Assembly: GCA_019914945.1 (NCBI GenBank)
Contig: CM034108.1
Location: 2,738,001 to 2,802,000 of the forward strand
Reading direction: 5' to 3'
Source: Typha latifolia
Lineage: Eukaryota; Streptophyta; Magnoliopsida; Poales; Typhaceae
DNA: 64,000 nucleotides
The position numbers and the translations under genes were made by a program. Below the pieces are notes generated by a model, which saw only the letters and a list, made by a program, of their open reading frames with translations, was not told where the DNA came from and searched no databases. This document shows, one piece after another, positions 53,601 to 63,268 of this stretch. Numbering within the stretch: position 1 is the stretch's first letter; each line of letters starts with the position of its first letter.

Positions 53601-53615
53601 GGCGACCCTCACCAT
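44691..53615 (-). CDS. OST48: Oligosaccharyltransferase 48-kDa subunit (OST48/WBP1 family)
   Basis: This is a core subunit of the ER oligosaccharyltransferase, which transfers the dolichol-linked glycan to Asn in nascent proteins. Thirteen exons, all in phase: 53342-53615, 53002-53138, 52781-52906, 51291-51344, 51013-51126, 49134-49189, 49018-49059, 47427-47505, 47161-47232, 46946-47071, 46765-46869, 45826-45909 and 44691-44738, total 438 residues, the normal length. A signal peptide (about 1-25, [20 protein letters not shown]) precedes [20 protein letters not shown]. Other hallmarks: [107 protein letters not shown] and [20 protein letters not shown]. The last exon encodes the C-terminal membrane anchor, [15 protein letters not shown]. 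The protein looks intact. Introns total over 7 kb, with a hAT-like element in the intron between 49190 and 51012. The start ATG was chosen because it begins directly at the signal peptide. Confidence 0.96.
48752..48844. repeat. Imperfect tandem duplication, about 45 bp x 2
   Basis: The units 48752-48794 and 48799-48844 share GAAGGCTTGAAA / GAAAGGCTTGAAAA starts, a CTTAGTAA core and a CTACAAGTTT end. They lie in an OST48 intron and differ by substitutions and an A-tract length change, so the duplication is old. Confidence 0.6.
49556..50058. mobile_element. Non-autonomous hAT-like element (AGCTCGA-rich family) in an OST48 intron
   Basis: The 503-bp element is flanked by a perfect 8-bp target duplication, GCTGACAT, at 49548-49555 and 50059-50066. 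The left end begins TAGGGCTGTCAAA and the right end, read inward, begins TAGGGGTGTAAATGAGC, a hAT-type terminal repeat. Both subterminal regions are dense in AGCTCGA words, and the core is AT-rich with no transposase frame. The central part carries tRNA-like Pol III boxes (A-like at 49717-49728, B-like at 49760-49769). It sits in the intron between OST48 exons 5 and 6 and does not touch splice sites. Confidence 0.85.
49700..49930. repeat. Possible tRNA-derived SINE nested in the hAT-like element
   Basis: TAGCACAATTGG (49717-49728) resembles a Pol III A box and GGTTCAAATC (49760-49769) a B box, about 31 bases apart, as in tRNA-derived plant SINE heads. No clear poly-A/T tail or target duplication was found, so the limits are approximate and the call is tentative. 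Confidence 0.35.
50130..50193. repeat. Perfect 32-bp tandem duplication
   Basis: Two identical 32-base units, 50130-50161 and 50162-50193, beginning AGTATACATCA and ending CTAAAAAAAGT. They lie 71 bases right of the hAT-like element's target duplication, in the same OST48 intron. Perfect identity suggests a recent event. Confidence 0.9.
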
Positions 53616-54137
53616 TGTTGATGGCTCGTCTTCTAGGGTTTTGGAGCTCGAGGGTTTCTCGATCGAAGACTTCCAGACTCCAGTAAATAGAAGGAGAAGA
53701 AGATCCAAAATGGAGAGGACAACGCACGTGGGAAGCGGAGGCGTGGTTTCGCGTCGGATTCCCGAGGATCCGAATCTTATCGGGTAGGCGGGTGGTAATT
53801 TTTGAAACCGAGAATGCACCTTTTAAAATCCATTATGGACCGTTATATTTATATAGATATATCCAAGTTAAGTACCGCTCCAGGAAATAGTAATTTCTTA
53901 ATATAATAAATTATCTTATATTTTTTATAAATAAATCGCTCTTATTGGAAAGCTATTTACATAAAATGCTCTTTGGAGAAGTGAGTTATTCACATAAAAT
54001 AATAATTTTCTATTAAATTAAAAAATTAATACATCTATTGAGAATAGTTGTCTCGTACAACAATTTCTCACGTAACATTAAAGTTGGGCTTCCAAATATA
54101 GAGCTGGTGCACTCTGATGCATGGCTATATATTTAAC

Positions 54138-54138
<1 letters not shown>

Positions 54139-54176
<38 letters not shown>
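54139..54176. repeat. (AT)n microsatellite with palindromic ends
   Basis: About 14 AT units bounded by ATTAAT on both sides, so that the whole run reads nearly the same on both strands and could form a cruciform. Confidence 0.85.
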
Positions 54177-54177
<1 letters not shown>

Positions 54178-54419
54178 GATGTTCTTAATATTATAATTTT
54201 ATTGAAAATATATGGTTAGAAATTTCTATGAAGATCTTTAAAAATAAAACTACTACTTAAAAGATTCTGAAACAATTTTAAATTACTAACTTTTTAATTA
54301 AATAGATAAGTTTAAAAAAATATTGCAAATGAAACACTATGCATACACGCCGTATAACTGATATATTTTAATATTTGATGTTTATATTTAATGGATAATT
54401 TTGAACAAGAAGAATCAAC

Positions 54420-54899
54420 ACACCATTAACTATACCCGATTTTCATGGAGACCCCCTATATTTTTTTAGGTTAAAATGTAACTCCTAAACACCTTAAAAA
54501 TTCTAATGTTACCATTCCGTTAGTGTACTGTCAGAAAAATTGGGTGAGTCAGCTTATGTAGCGGTTATATCAGACGTAATTAATTCTAAATGACTTAAAT
54601 GCTCTTGTAATATTTACGCAACCAATTAATAAAATTATGATAAAAAATATTATAATAAAATTTTGAATTTTCTTATTATTATATTTAATCTTCTTGCTCC
54701 ACTCCTCACCGTCACTGTCTTATTCTTTCCCTCCCTCTTTTCCCAAGTTGTCGCGTTGCGTGGGACGAGGAGGCCACGGCAAGCTCCGCTGCCAAGCTGC
54801 GCGGACATTACGTGTTTTCCCTCGCTATCGTTACTCGTATTACTTTGCCCTAAAGTTTAGAGGTGATATTGTAAAAAACGGGTATAGTTCAAATGGTGT
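54420..54899. mobile_element. Inverted-repeat element, class uncertain
   Basis: The left arm starts ACACCATTAACTATACCCG (54420 onward) and the right arm, read inward from 54899, starts ACACCATTTGAACTATACCC. A CAAC tetranucleotide flanks both sides (54416-54419 and 54900-54903). The arms match over about 24 bases with small indels, and subterminal CCTAAA-like words occur on both sides. The interior has a GC-rich section at 54740-54830 with no recognised protein. It is probably a small DNA transposon; the superfamily is not clear. Confidence 0.5.
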
Positions 54900-56395
54900 C
54901 AACCTAATTAACTCTAAAAAGAATTCCAATCACTTAGTATTTTTAATTATAAATAAAAAAATTTAGTAATATAATTTAAAATTTTAAAATATTTTTAAAA
55001 TAAACATCTCGATGAGACATTTCTAATATTACTATTTTTATTAAAAAAAATTAAAATAGTGACTTAAACATTTGGCGGGCAGAGTTGGTATTTTATTTTT
55101 TTTAAAGTGATTTGGAGCTATCCATTAAATGGGCTCAATATCCAAATTTGCAGACCTACAGTACTACTATAACAAGCTTCAGATCTGGAGCCCCAAATAA
55201 AGTCATAGTGAAGTACTACCGTGTTCTAAATATAGAAACAAGTTTTAAGAATTATTAACACTATAACATAATAAGGTGCATTTAAAAGTTTCCGACACAA
55301 GAAGGAATTTATATGCATGATTCACGTAAAGCTTCAATTCATTTCAGCTAAGTTTTAGAAGTAAACTCTAAAGAAAAGCTAAATTGACCTGGTAACAGAG
55401 TTCATAAATTCGAGTCCTCTAGCGGTCTCATTATGGGCTACTATTTTATCTAGCTTATGATTAATTTAGGATGATCATAATTAATCTTAAGAGAGTACAA
55501 AGCTCTCCTGGCATTAGTTATGTGATCCATTCACGAGGGAAAGGAATAATAGCTCATGCATTGTTGTAGGGAAATAGTACAACTTGGTGCATTCAAAGTG
55601 AGTTTTGGTTTTATATATTTGAAGAAACTAGATTTTAATTATAATATAATCTTTAATTTAAGTACCAACTTAGTCTTATATGCAGTATTTTGACATTAGT
55701 TTGAATTGATCGAGTGTTATGGAACAGTCTGCATTGAGCCATCATATTAAAAAAAAAAAATTATTGAGAGTGACTAAGGTTATTGTAACCTTTTATCAGA
55801 CCAAGTAGATTTTAATGTGGACAATTTTATGAAGACAATAAACACTCTTTTATTTTTTAGAAATTTAATTTAATTATACGCATAGCTAATGATTCTATAG
55901 AAACTCCTCTCGATGATAATAGCTGCTCATTTCAATATAATTTGACTAAAATTACTTTATTGCTTTCTCCTTTTTTATACGGATATTTTCGTTGGAATAT
56001 AATTTACTCTTCATTTACTTTAGGTCAAAATTATTTTACTTAGGTGAGATTTGTTTTGTATAATTACACCTCTTTGTATTTCACACTGAACTGCAAATAT
56101 AAATATTATTAACAGATATGATAAATTAACTTAAATTACTTTATTTCTATCAAATAAATAAATATTAAAAAAAAAGTATAGGGTAGCTTAATGGGTATGA
56201 AATAAAAGTGATTTTTTGTCATACGTACAGAGAGAAAAAAAATTATTATGAAAAATTAAGAAATAGAGTCGAATTATCCAACCCTTCCAAGTCAGCGCGC
56301 GGATCCCGGCATCCAACCCGTCCCCAACTGTGCCCGAATCGGACCCCCTTTTGCGGGTCCCACCACCTCTCCCCTCGTTAGATCCCTCCCCTTCC

Positions 56396-56424
56396 CCTCG
56401 TCTCTCTCTCCCCCCCCCCCCCCA
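56396..56424. repeat. CT run and 14-C homopolymer in the bZIP leader
   Basis: TC dinucleotides lead into 14 consecutive C residues (56410-56423), about 230 bases before the bZIP start codon. A CA-rich stretch follows at 56519-56546. Such homopolymers are error-prone in sequencing, so the exact length is uncertain. Confidence 0.8.
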
Positions 56425-56650
56425 CCCAATCCCTCGATCGCCGCGTCGGACTCCAAACCCTAGCAGCACCAGCTAAAGCCCCACTCCTTCGACCGTCACC
56501 CCTCTCGCCACGTACCCCCCCCACACACCCACACCCCACACACACAGAGAGAAAACTCACCCTCCCAATTACTCCCGAACAAGCGCTAATATTACCCTCC
56601 TCTACCTTTTTGTTCTCTTCCCCCTTCGGAGAATTCAATTCAATCGCCTC

Positions 56651-58220
56651 ATGGCTTCCGAAGAACACAAGAAGCAGCCTCCTGAAGTTAGCGCTACTCC
56701 TGCTGCTACGAACTCCACCACTACTGCCGCCGCCGCCGCCGCCGCCGCCGTGGTGGCGTACGGGAATTCCGAGTGGGCGGCGTCGCTGCAGGCGTATTAC
56801 GGGGGCGCCGCCGCCGCCGCGGGTGCTCCCCCGGGCTTCTTCCCACCCGGCGCTGCGCCATCGCCCCATCCCTATGTCTGGCCTGCTCAGGTACGGAAGA
56901 TGAAATTTTGCTTCTTTCCTGTTGAGTGTTTGATTAGGTTTTGCTCCGGCAGATGATGTCGCCGTACGGGACCCCGATCCCGTTCTCGCCGATGTATCAC
57001 CCCGGCGCGTTCTACACTCACCCCTCCATGGGCGTGGTAAGCAATGGCAGTTCTTTCGTTCAATTATTCTTGTTAATTTTGCTATTGATGGTGGATTTGT
57101 TTGTTGGTTGCGTAGAGTGTGGCTTATCCAGCTGGTGAAGCGGAAGGAAAGACAATGGAAGGGAAGAGCAAGGGATCAGCGGGCAAGGGGAATTCTGGGA
57201 CTCCGGAGAAATCGGGGGATGGCGGGAAGAGAATGACATCGGCTTCTGAGGATAATGCTTCAAGGAGGTGCCTTTTTTTTTCCAGGATTTACCTGCTAAT
57301 CTTATTAATTCTTTGATTGGTGGTGATTCGTTTTTGCCTTGTTTCATTTCTTGAATTACGAGTAGTGGTGACAGCGGAAGCGAGGGCTCATCCGATACAA
57401 GAGATGATGATGTCGACCAAAAGGTGTGTGGTAGATTTAGTTGATTTGTTCTGTGGTGCTTTGTTTGCAGTTTATGAATAGGGATATGGGGTACCTTTAC
57501 TCTCTGTGATCCCATTTGTCACGACTAAGTATAAGCAAGTGTCTTCAGGATTCCTCTGCAACTAAGAAGAGAAAACAAGGCGATTTATTTGCAGAAGGTA
57601 GGGCCCAATATGGAATGTTTACTACATTGCTTTACTTTCAGTATTAATGTGTGATGTAAATCTTTCATTGGTCTCTCTTAGGTGGAGGCTCTCAGACTGC
57701 TGCACTCGCTCAATATAATAACTCTACTGCTGAGTCATCATACAATTCGAGGGGCAGATCTGCCTCAAAGCTCCCAGTTTCAGCACCCGGGAGGGCAGTG
57801 CTACCTGGTTCTGCAACTAATCGGAACATGGGGATGGATATCTGGAATGCTTTGCCCACTGGAGCTCTTCCCATGAATACCAGACCTGCTGAAGTGAATG
57901 TTGCATCAACAATGGCAGGACAGGATGGAGTTGTGCCTGGACAACAATGGGTACTGTTAGCCTTTTCTCTGGTTATAATGGACTACCATATATTACACTT
58001 TTATTGATCTTCTCAATGATTAAACTATGAATCATTGAAACATATTCGTCCTATTTCTTTATGGTTGTCATCTTCGTTATTTATTATTCCTTCTTATAAT
58101 TCATCGTTCCTTTTGGTTCTCTAACTATTTCTGTCTTGGCAGGATGAGCGGCAATTGAAGAGGGAGAGAAGGAAACAATCCAATAGGGAGTCAGCAAGGA
58201 GGTCAAGGCTACGGAAGCAG
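56651..58220 (+). CDS. G-box-binding factor (GBF, group G bZIP), 5' part
   Basis: Group G bZIP factors bind CACGTG elements in the nucleus. Seven exons are visible: 56651-56890, 56953-57036, 57116-57267, 57366-57423, 57549-57597, 57682-57950 and 58143-58220, all in phase, 310 residues. The N-terminus has a poly-Ala run coded by GCC repeats, then the proline-rich MFMR region (EWAASLQAYYGG, GAPPGFFPPGAAPSPHPYVW, MMSPYGTPIPFSPMYHPGAF). A Ser/Gly/Lys-rich middle includes SGDSGSEGSSDTRDDD. The basic region is KRERRKQSNRESARRSRLRK, with the invariant NRESARRSR (Asn and Arg nine residues apart). The last visible exon ends exactly after RKQ, a common intron position in this family. The leucine-zipper exons are not found before 64000, so the next intron exceeds 5.7 kb. 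Exon 4 can start at 57363 or 57366 because GAG and TAG are both acceptors. The gene is partial because of the window edge. Confidence 0.93.
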
Positions 58221-59725
58221 GTATCTCTTTTATGAACTTTGACAACTTAAAAATGATCATAAGATTGCTCATTCTTTTTAATGATGTAAGCATGACAGTG
58301 TAATTATTGTCTTCAGTGAAAACAATAAAATGTAACTTTATTGCCATCTAGGCTTCAGGAAGGTAGAAGTTACATATATTGACGGTAAAAGATAATCCTT
58401 ATGGGGTACTCTAAAATTTGTAGATGATATAGCTGATGGTTGCAGAAGTTTTTGACTGAATATTAAAAGGGAACTGGAGTTCTCTGTAGGACATGTTGAT
58501 GAAACTCTGTTGGCTAGAATAGTAGTAAGGTCTCTCCTTTGAAGAAGAGATTACAGGTCTCAAGGGCATACAAAAAAAAGGTAACTATGGTTTCGTCCGC
58601 ATTTGATTATTTTGAAGATGGGGATAAATTTAAGCACTATTTCATGGAATTACAGATGAATTCTTCAATTTTGGTGCCAATGAGATAGCGAGTAAGGACG
58701 AGGGGCCAATATTTATTATGATGGGTTAATGCTTATTTGTTATAGAACAATTTTTAGTAAGGATCTACCTGTAGTGCTTCCAAGTGTGTCTAATGCTTAG
58801 AGGTTTTTCACCTTTCCTTTTATTTTTTGCCATTGAAGTGTTAATGCCATAGAAACAAAATTGCATTATGTTTAGTGTCAGATTCAGTTGAAACTGGCGG
58901 GTCTTGCTGTCTTGGACTGAAACTATTGGGATCGATTGAATCTGGGTTTTTTTGACGAAAATGTGAATACAATTTGTTAGACTGTTGGAGGTTCCTTTAG
59001 CTAAGTTAGTGAGATCAGCATTTCTTATATCTGATCAAAATCAAAATGGATATTGGGTTGTACAACCTTGTCTTTGTCAATACATGAGGTCATTTACTTT
59101 TGCTTTCTGAAAAGTTTATAGTTCAGCTTGTAGTTCACCTTCTTTACTGAAATCCAAGCAGATAGAGGGACTGGTGACTACTGTTTCAAAAATCAGTTTA
59201 TGACCAACATATGCTGCTGAAATGTGTATGCAGTATGTTGGCCACACTGCATAGTACAACCTTCTTTATGCTGAGAGCATCAGATGGAACTTATTGGAGC
59301 TTTAATACTTTGGCAACTAGAATACATGAGTATCAACCAAATGCTCTAGCTATTAAACACTACTTAACAAGTTGTGGGCATGAAACATAAGGCAATCATC
59401 TAATTCCTAGGCAGCTGCTCAAAATTTTTATTTAAAAACTACAACTTTCGCTTCTTTCCTAGGAAAAGAGTCATGTAAATAGGTGAAACTAGTTAGATTG
59501 GAAAAGTGAGGTGGAGATATTGTCCTTTAGCTTCTTCTAAAATTTAAGTTCAGGCATTTTGATATGGCATAAATATATCTTTTCATACTAATTTTCTCCT
59601 TTTTAGTAGTTTTTCCTGGACCACTGGCTTGCTAAATTAGTGTGAGTGCCATTTTTGAGTAATCACCCACCTTGTCTTTCTGCTAAGTGCTAACATGTGC
59701 AAGAAAATCTATTAGTACTATATTG

Positions 59726-60219
59726 CAAGGATGGCCGTGCCGGCGGCGTATCGGCACGTGGCACGAGGGGTGCCGCACGGCACCCCTCCTAATAGCTTCG
59801 CCACGACCTCGTCGTCGAGCTCGCTGTCGCCGTCGCCACTGGTCTTCGCCGACGCCATCACCGCTCCCAATTGTCGTTGTCGCTCGCTCGAGCTCGCGTC
59901 GGGTGCCCTAGCCGAGGGAGGGGAAGAAAGAGGATCCGGATCCGCAACTTAAGTTTTTAACCGATAAACCCCTCTCTCTCTCTCTCTCTGTCGATCTCGA
60001 TCTCTTTCTTCCCCTCCCTCAGCTAGGGCACCCGACGGGAGCTCGGGCGAGCGGCGACGGCAACCGGGAGCGGCGACAGCGAAGGCCAGCGACGACGGTG
60101 ACGGCCAAGATGGTACATTTTTCTCTCATTTTCTTACGGCACGACCGGCAAGTGCCGCAGCACGTGCCGTGCCGTGCTGGCGGTCAGCACGGGCCGTGCC
60201 TATGGCACGGCCATCGTTG
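59726..60219. mobile_element. Fold-back non-autonomous hAT-like element
   Basis: The 494-bp element is flanked by a perfect 8-bp duplication, CTATATTG, at 59718-59725 and 60220-60227. Terminal inverted repeats are CAAGGATGGCCGTGCC and CAACGATGGCCGTGCC, one mismatch in 16. The inverted similarity extends well inside: 59890-59935 pairs with about 60000-60045 over some 43 bases (shared GTCGGGTGCCCTAG). Most of the element can therefore fold into one long hairpin around a CT-repeat loop near 59970-59990. It is much more GC-rich than its surroundings and has no transposase. Confidence 0.88.
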
Positions 60220-62457
60220 CTATATTGTATCCTTTGAATCTTTTGGACCCTCTGCTTCTCTGTAGTGCTGTTCATCTTGTGCTTCTTTTGTATTAGCTTA
60301 GTTTGAGCAAGGAATATAATACTACTCCATAGCAATACCTCTATAAGATAAATGAAGTCCAAAAGTTATGATATTATTACTTCTAGAGGCAGATTCTTGA
60401 AATCTAATTTATTAGAGTATGCTACGTGGATTATTCTTCTCCTATAAGTTCTATATTAATAACGTCCTCCATATGTAAACAAGCTGTCATGTCCTTTTTC
60501 TCATTGTTTCTAGCCAGGTCTAGGAAACTTGCTTATATCCTGATCTAGGGATCAACACCATGGGAACCACAATTTACCCACTAGTGGTTCAGATGGTCAG
60601 GATACACTAGTTGTTTAAACCTAGAATCCTACATGGCATGAATTTAAATTTGTCAGCCAAATCTTAGCATAATGACAATCTACTAGCTCAATCACATGTG
60701 TGGCCTACATTTCATGGTCCCTTGCATTTCTGAGGAGAATGTTTTACCAGTAGGCCACGTGAGAACATTTATTTTCTCGAGAAGTTAGAGATTATATTTG
60801 AAGATTCTGAACCATCCAAAACGAATCTTGATTTGTCTAAAGGAGAATTTTAAATGGAACTTAGAGACAACTCCAAGATCTTGGTTATAATTGTTAGAAG
60901 GGAAGATGAGTTAGGAAATGCTATCGAGGGTCTGATATAGTTGCTGAAAATTTGAGATATTTTTATGAGATCCACAAGAACTAGGTCAGTTTTTAGTTAG
61001 TTATTATTATTTTTTTCCTGATCTGCTGATTGTTGAGGCACAGTCAAATGTTATATCTTGACTTGTTAATTATAAGAATAAGTTCTAAGCATCAGAACCA
61101 TTGTTCATTTTCAAAAGGTACTGTAGTTTATAGTACAACTCTATTACTTCCAACATTCTCATGTCAAATAGAAACGACTATGACATGCTTTTGCTACTAG
61201 TAGAATCTAGCGTGCTTCATGTGCAAAGAAGTCCCGAATCCTGACCATTTAAAGTATAAGAAGGAATTTCTAAAAATCATATTATTCCTGATAGATGTTA
61301 TAGTCGGAAAGCATGCCATCTACTACAATATCGATATCTTTTTTGACAAAATACAATATTGGTATCTTACTTCACCTCTTGCACTTTAATGGTTTGGTTA
61401 TAGTCAAAATGACATGATAGATTATATTTTTCATTTTGTCGTTTTCTTTGGAAACGGTGAGTGTACAAAAAGAAAGTATGTGGAGACAACCACATATGCA
61501 TCAATATTTTGTGACCTTTTCTTTTCAAAATTCTTTTTTCCCAGGACATTATACTAATCTTTTCAAGTTTACCTTAGCCAAAACCTGAAGCTGTCATGCT
61601 GTAATCCAGTTTGAGGTCAAAAGTCAAAACCTGAGATATTTTGCATTCCTTGTGTCATAAACTGGTTATCTAGATGCAGTCTTCTGCTCTCTGAAGCTCA
61701 TCTTCAAGTTAAGTAGGCAATCATTCTGAAAATGATGGTATACTGCAATTTTATCAAATTTATGTCTCTGTTATTCATTTGATGCTTCAATTTGTTTGAA
61801 GGTCATGATCACGTGTGCCATGCTGAAGAGGTTGTTGCTTGATGCCTTGAATCCTTAGAGGATGGATTCACATGGATCAAGACATCTTAACTTAATATGG
61901 TCTTGATGACATTTTGGTCTGTTTGGTTAACTGGTTTGAATTAGAATATTAGACGACCAAAGAGTAGAAACTTTTTCTGCTTCACAGAAGTAGCAAATGG
62001 AATCAGCAGGGACATTCAAAAATTAGAAAAGGAGAAAGAAGAAAAGCAATGGAGGTTACATTGTGTGTATACCACTTATAAGAGCATTCTTATTTCTAAC
62101 ATGGCTGTTATCATGAGTATATGGACCTTCTACTCTTTACCTGCATTTCGACTTCAAAATTGAATATCTAGACAGCAAGTTGACCTTGCATAAATTATTA
62201 ATTTAAGTAATTGTACTCCTCTTTTGAATCATCGGGAAACAATTCCAATATGGCTTTTAGAAAATGGTGAAAGTCTATGTGGATTTACACTGTATTCTGT
62301 GGAGCCCTGGTGTCCTTGGTTTTGGTTTCTAATTGCAATTAAAATGAATGAATATACTTCAGTTGAATTTCACGTCCATTGCATGTGACTTGAGTCTATT
62401 ATTAAAATTATCCTTCCAATTGCTACTGATAATGAAGTATTGTATTTTAGTTGAACA

Positions 62458-63268
62458 CAGTGTATTGAAAGGCGGCCACGAATTGTGGGCGGTCACCCCA
62501 CCGCCTAGCGCCTAGGCGGAAGGCGAGAGCCAGGGCGGTGTAGTATTTTAATATATAAAAATTAAAAATAATTATATATGTTATATAATATATTCTAATA
62601 TAACTAAAAATTAATACTAAGATTACAAGTAGCCAAAATAGAATCATAACTAATCCTTTTTTCTCATTTAACAATCACTGAGATCCTAAAAAAATAAGAA
62701 AATTAAAAAAATCCCCACACTACCCTTCAGTACTACTTCATGCCAGCCTGTCATCCATTTATAGTAGGGCTAAAATTGGAAATATAGGAAAAAAAGTTTG
62801 AAAATGAGGGAAGCAGAGAGCGAGAGATAGCTCAGCATCTCGTTGTCAGAGAGAGAGAAAGCTGCAGTGAAGGAGCGAGAAGGGGCAACAAATGCAGATG
62901 AGCTCGTGCTATCGCTTGTCGCTGCTGCCGTTGCCGCTCGTGCTACTGTTGCCGCTTGCCATCGTTGCCGCTCGTGCTTCTGCTGCCACTTGCCGTCGTT
63001 GCCACTCATGCTACTTCTGCTGCTTGCCATTGCTGTTGCTTTGGGCAGAAAAGGAGGATCGAGTGAGAGAGAAGACTGAGGAGATCGATGTTATTTTCTT
63101 TTTAAAGTTTGCCCAGAATCTGACCTGTGTATATCGATCCGACTCGCGTCTAGTGGGCCGCTAGGTGCCAAAGCGGCCCGCCCCGAGCACTAATGCGGCC
63201 TGCCCGCCTTTGGCAGGCCGCATTGCTACTTTGCGGGGCGGCCGCTTTTACCACTTTTCAAAACACTG
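62458..63268. mobile_element. Non-autonomous hAT-like element, GCGGCC-rich ends
   Basis: The 811-bp element has ends CAGTGTATTGAAAGGCGG and, read inward from the right, CAGTGTTTTGAAAAGTGG. The CAGTGTTTTGAAA form is a classic hAT terminal repeat. The flanks are GTTGAACA (62450-62457) and GTCGAACA (63269-63276), seven of eight identical. Subterminal regions are rich in GCGGCC and CCGCC words. The interior contains a tandem repeat (62930-63031) and a GA run near 62850. No transposase frame is present; the open frames at 62843-63164 come from the repeat. Confidence 0.88.
62930..63031. repeat. 34-bp tandem repeat, three copies, inside a hAT-like element
   Basis: Three units, 62930-62963, 62964-62997 and 62998-63031, each begin GTTGCC and end near CTTGCC. 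They differ at a few positions each. The repeat keeps a frame open by composition alone and is not evidence for a protein. Confidence 0.8.

Larger units (their letters stand above)
53616..56650. other. Divergent intergenic region between OST48 and the bZIP gene
   Basis: Three kilobases separate divergent genes. The left 170 bases are GC-rich and contain the OST48 leader and promoter. Then AT-rich DNA holds a TA microsatellite (54139-54176) and an inverted-repeat element (54420-54899). The right end (56280-56650) is C-rich and forms the probable leader of the bZIP gene. No supported coding frame was found. Confidence 0.6.

Noticed and set aside
53172..53819. 215-residue minus-strand frame with an earlier start for OST48
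   Set aside because: The extra N-terminal residues precede a classic signal peptide, and the frame also reads through the exon-1 donor; the start at 53615 is the better one.
55385..55430. SINE-like boxes (GGTAACAGAG and AATTCGAGTCC)
   Set aside because: The A-box match is weak and there is no tail or duplication; left out of the features.
59687..59952. Open frames with Arg/Ser-rich composition in the bZIP intron
   Set aside because: They fall inside the fold-back hAT-like element and reflect its GC-rich inverted arms.
62843..63164. Open frames rich in Ala/Val or Leu/Pro within the right-hand hAT-like element
   Set aside because: They arise from a 34-bp tandem repeat and GA tracts; there is no protein signature.
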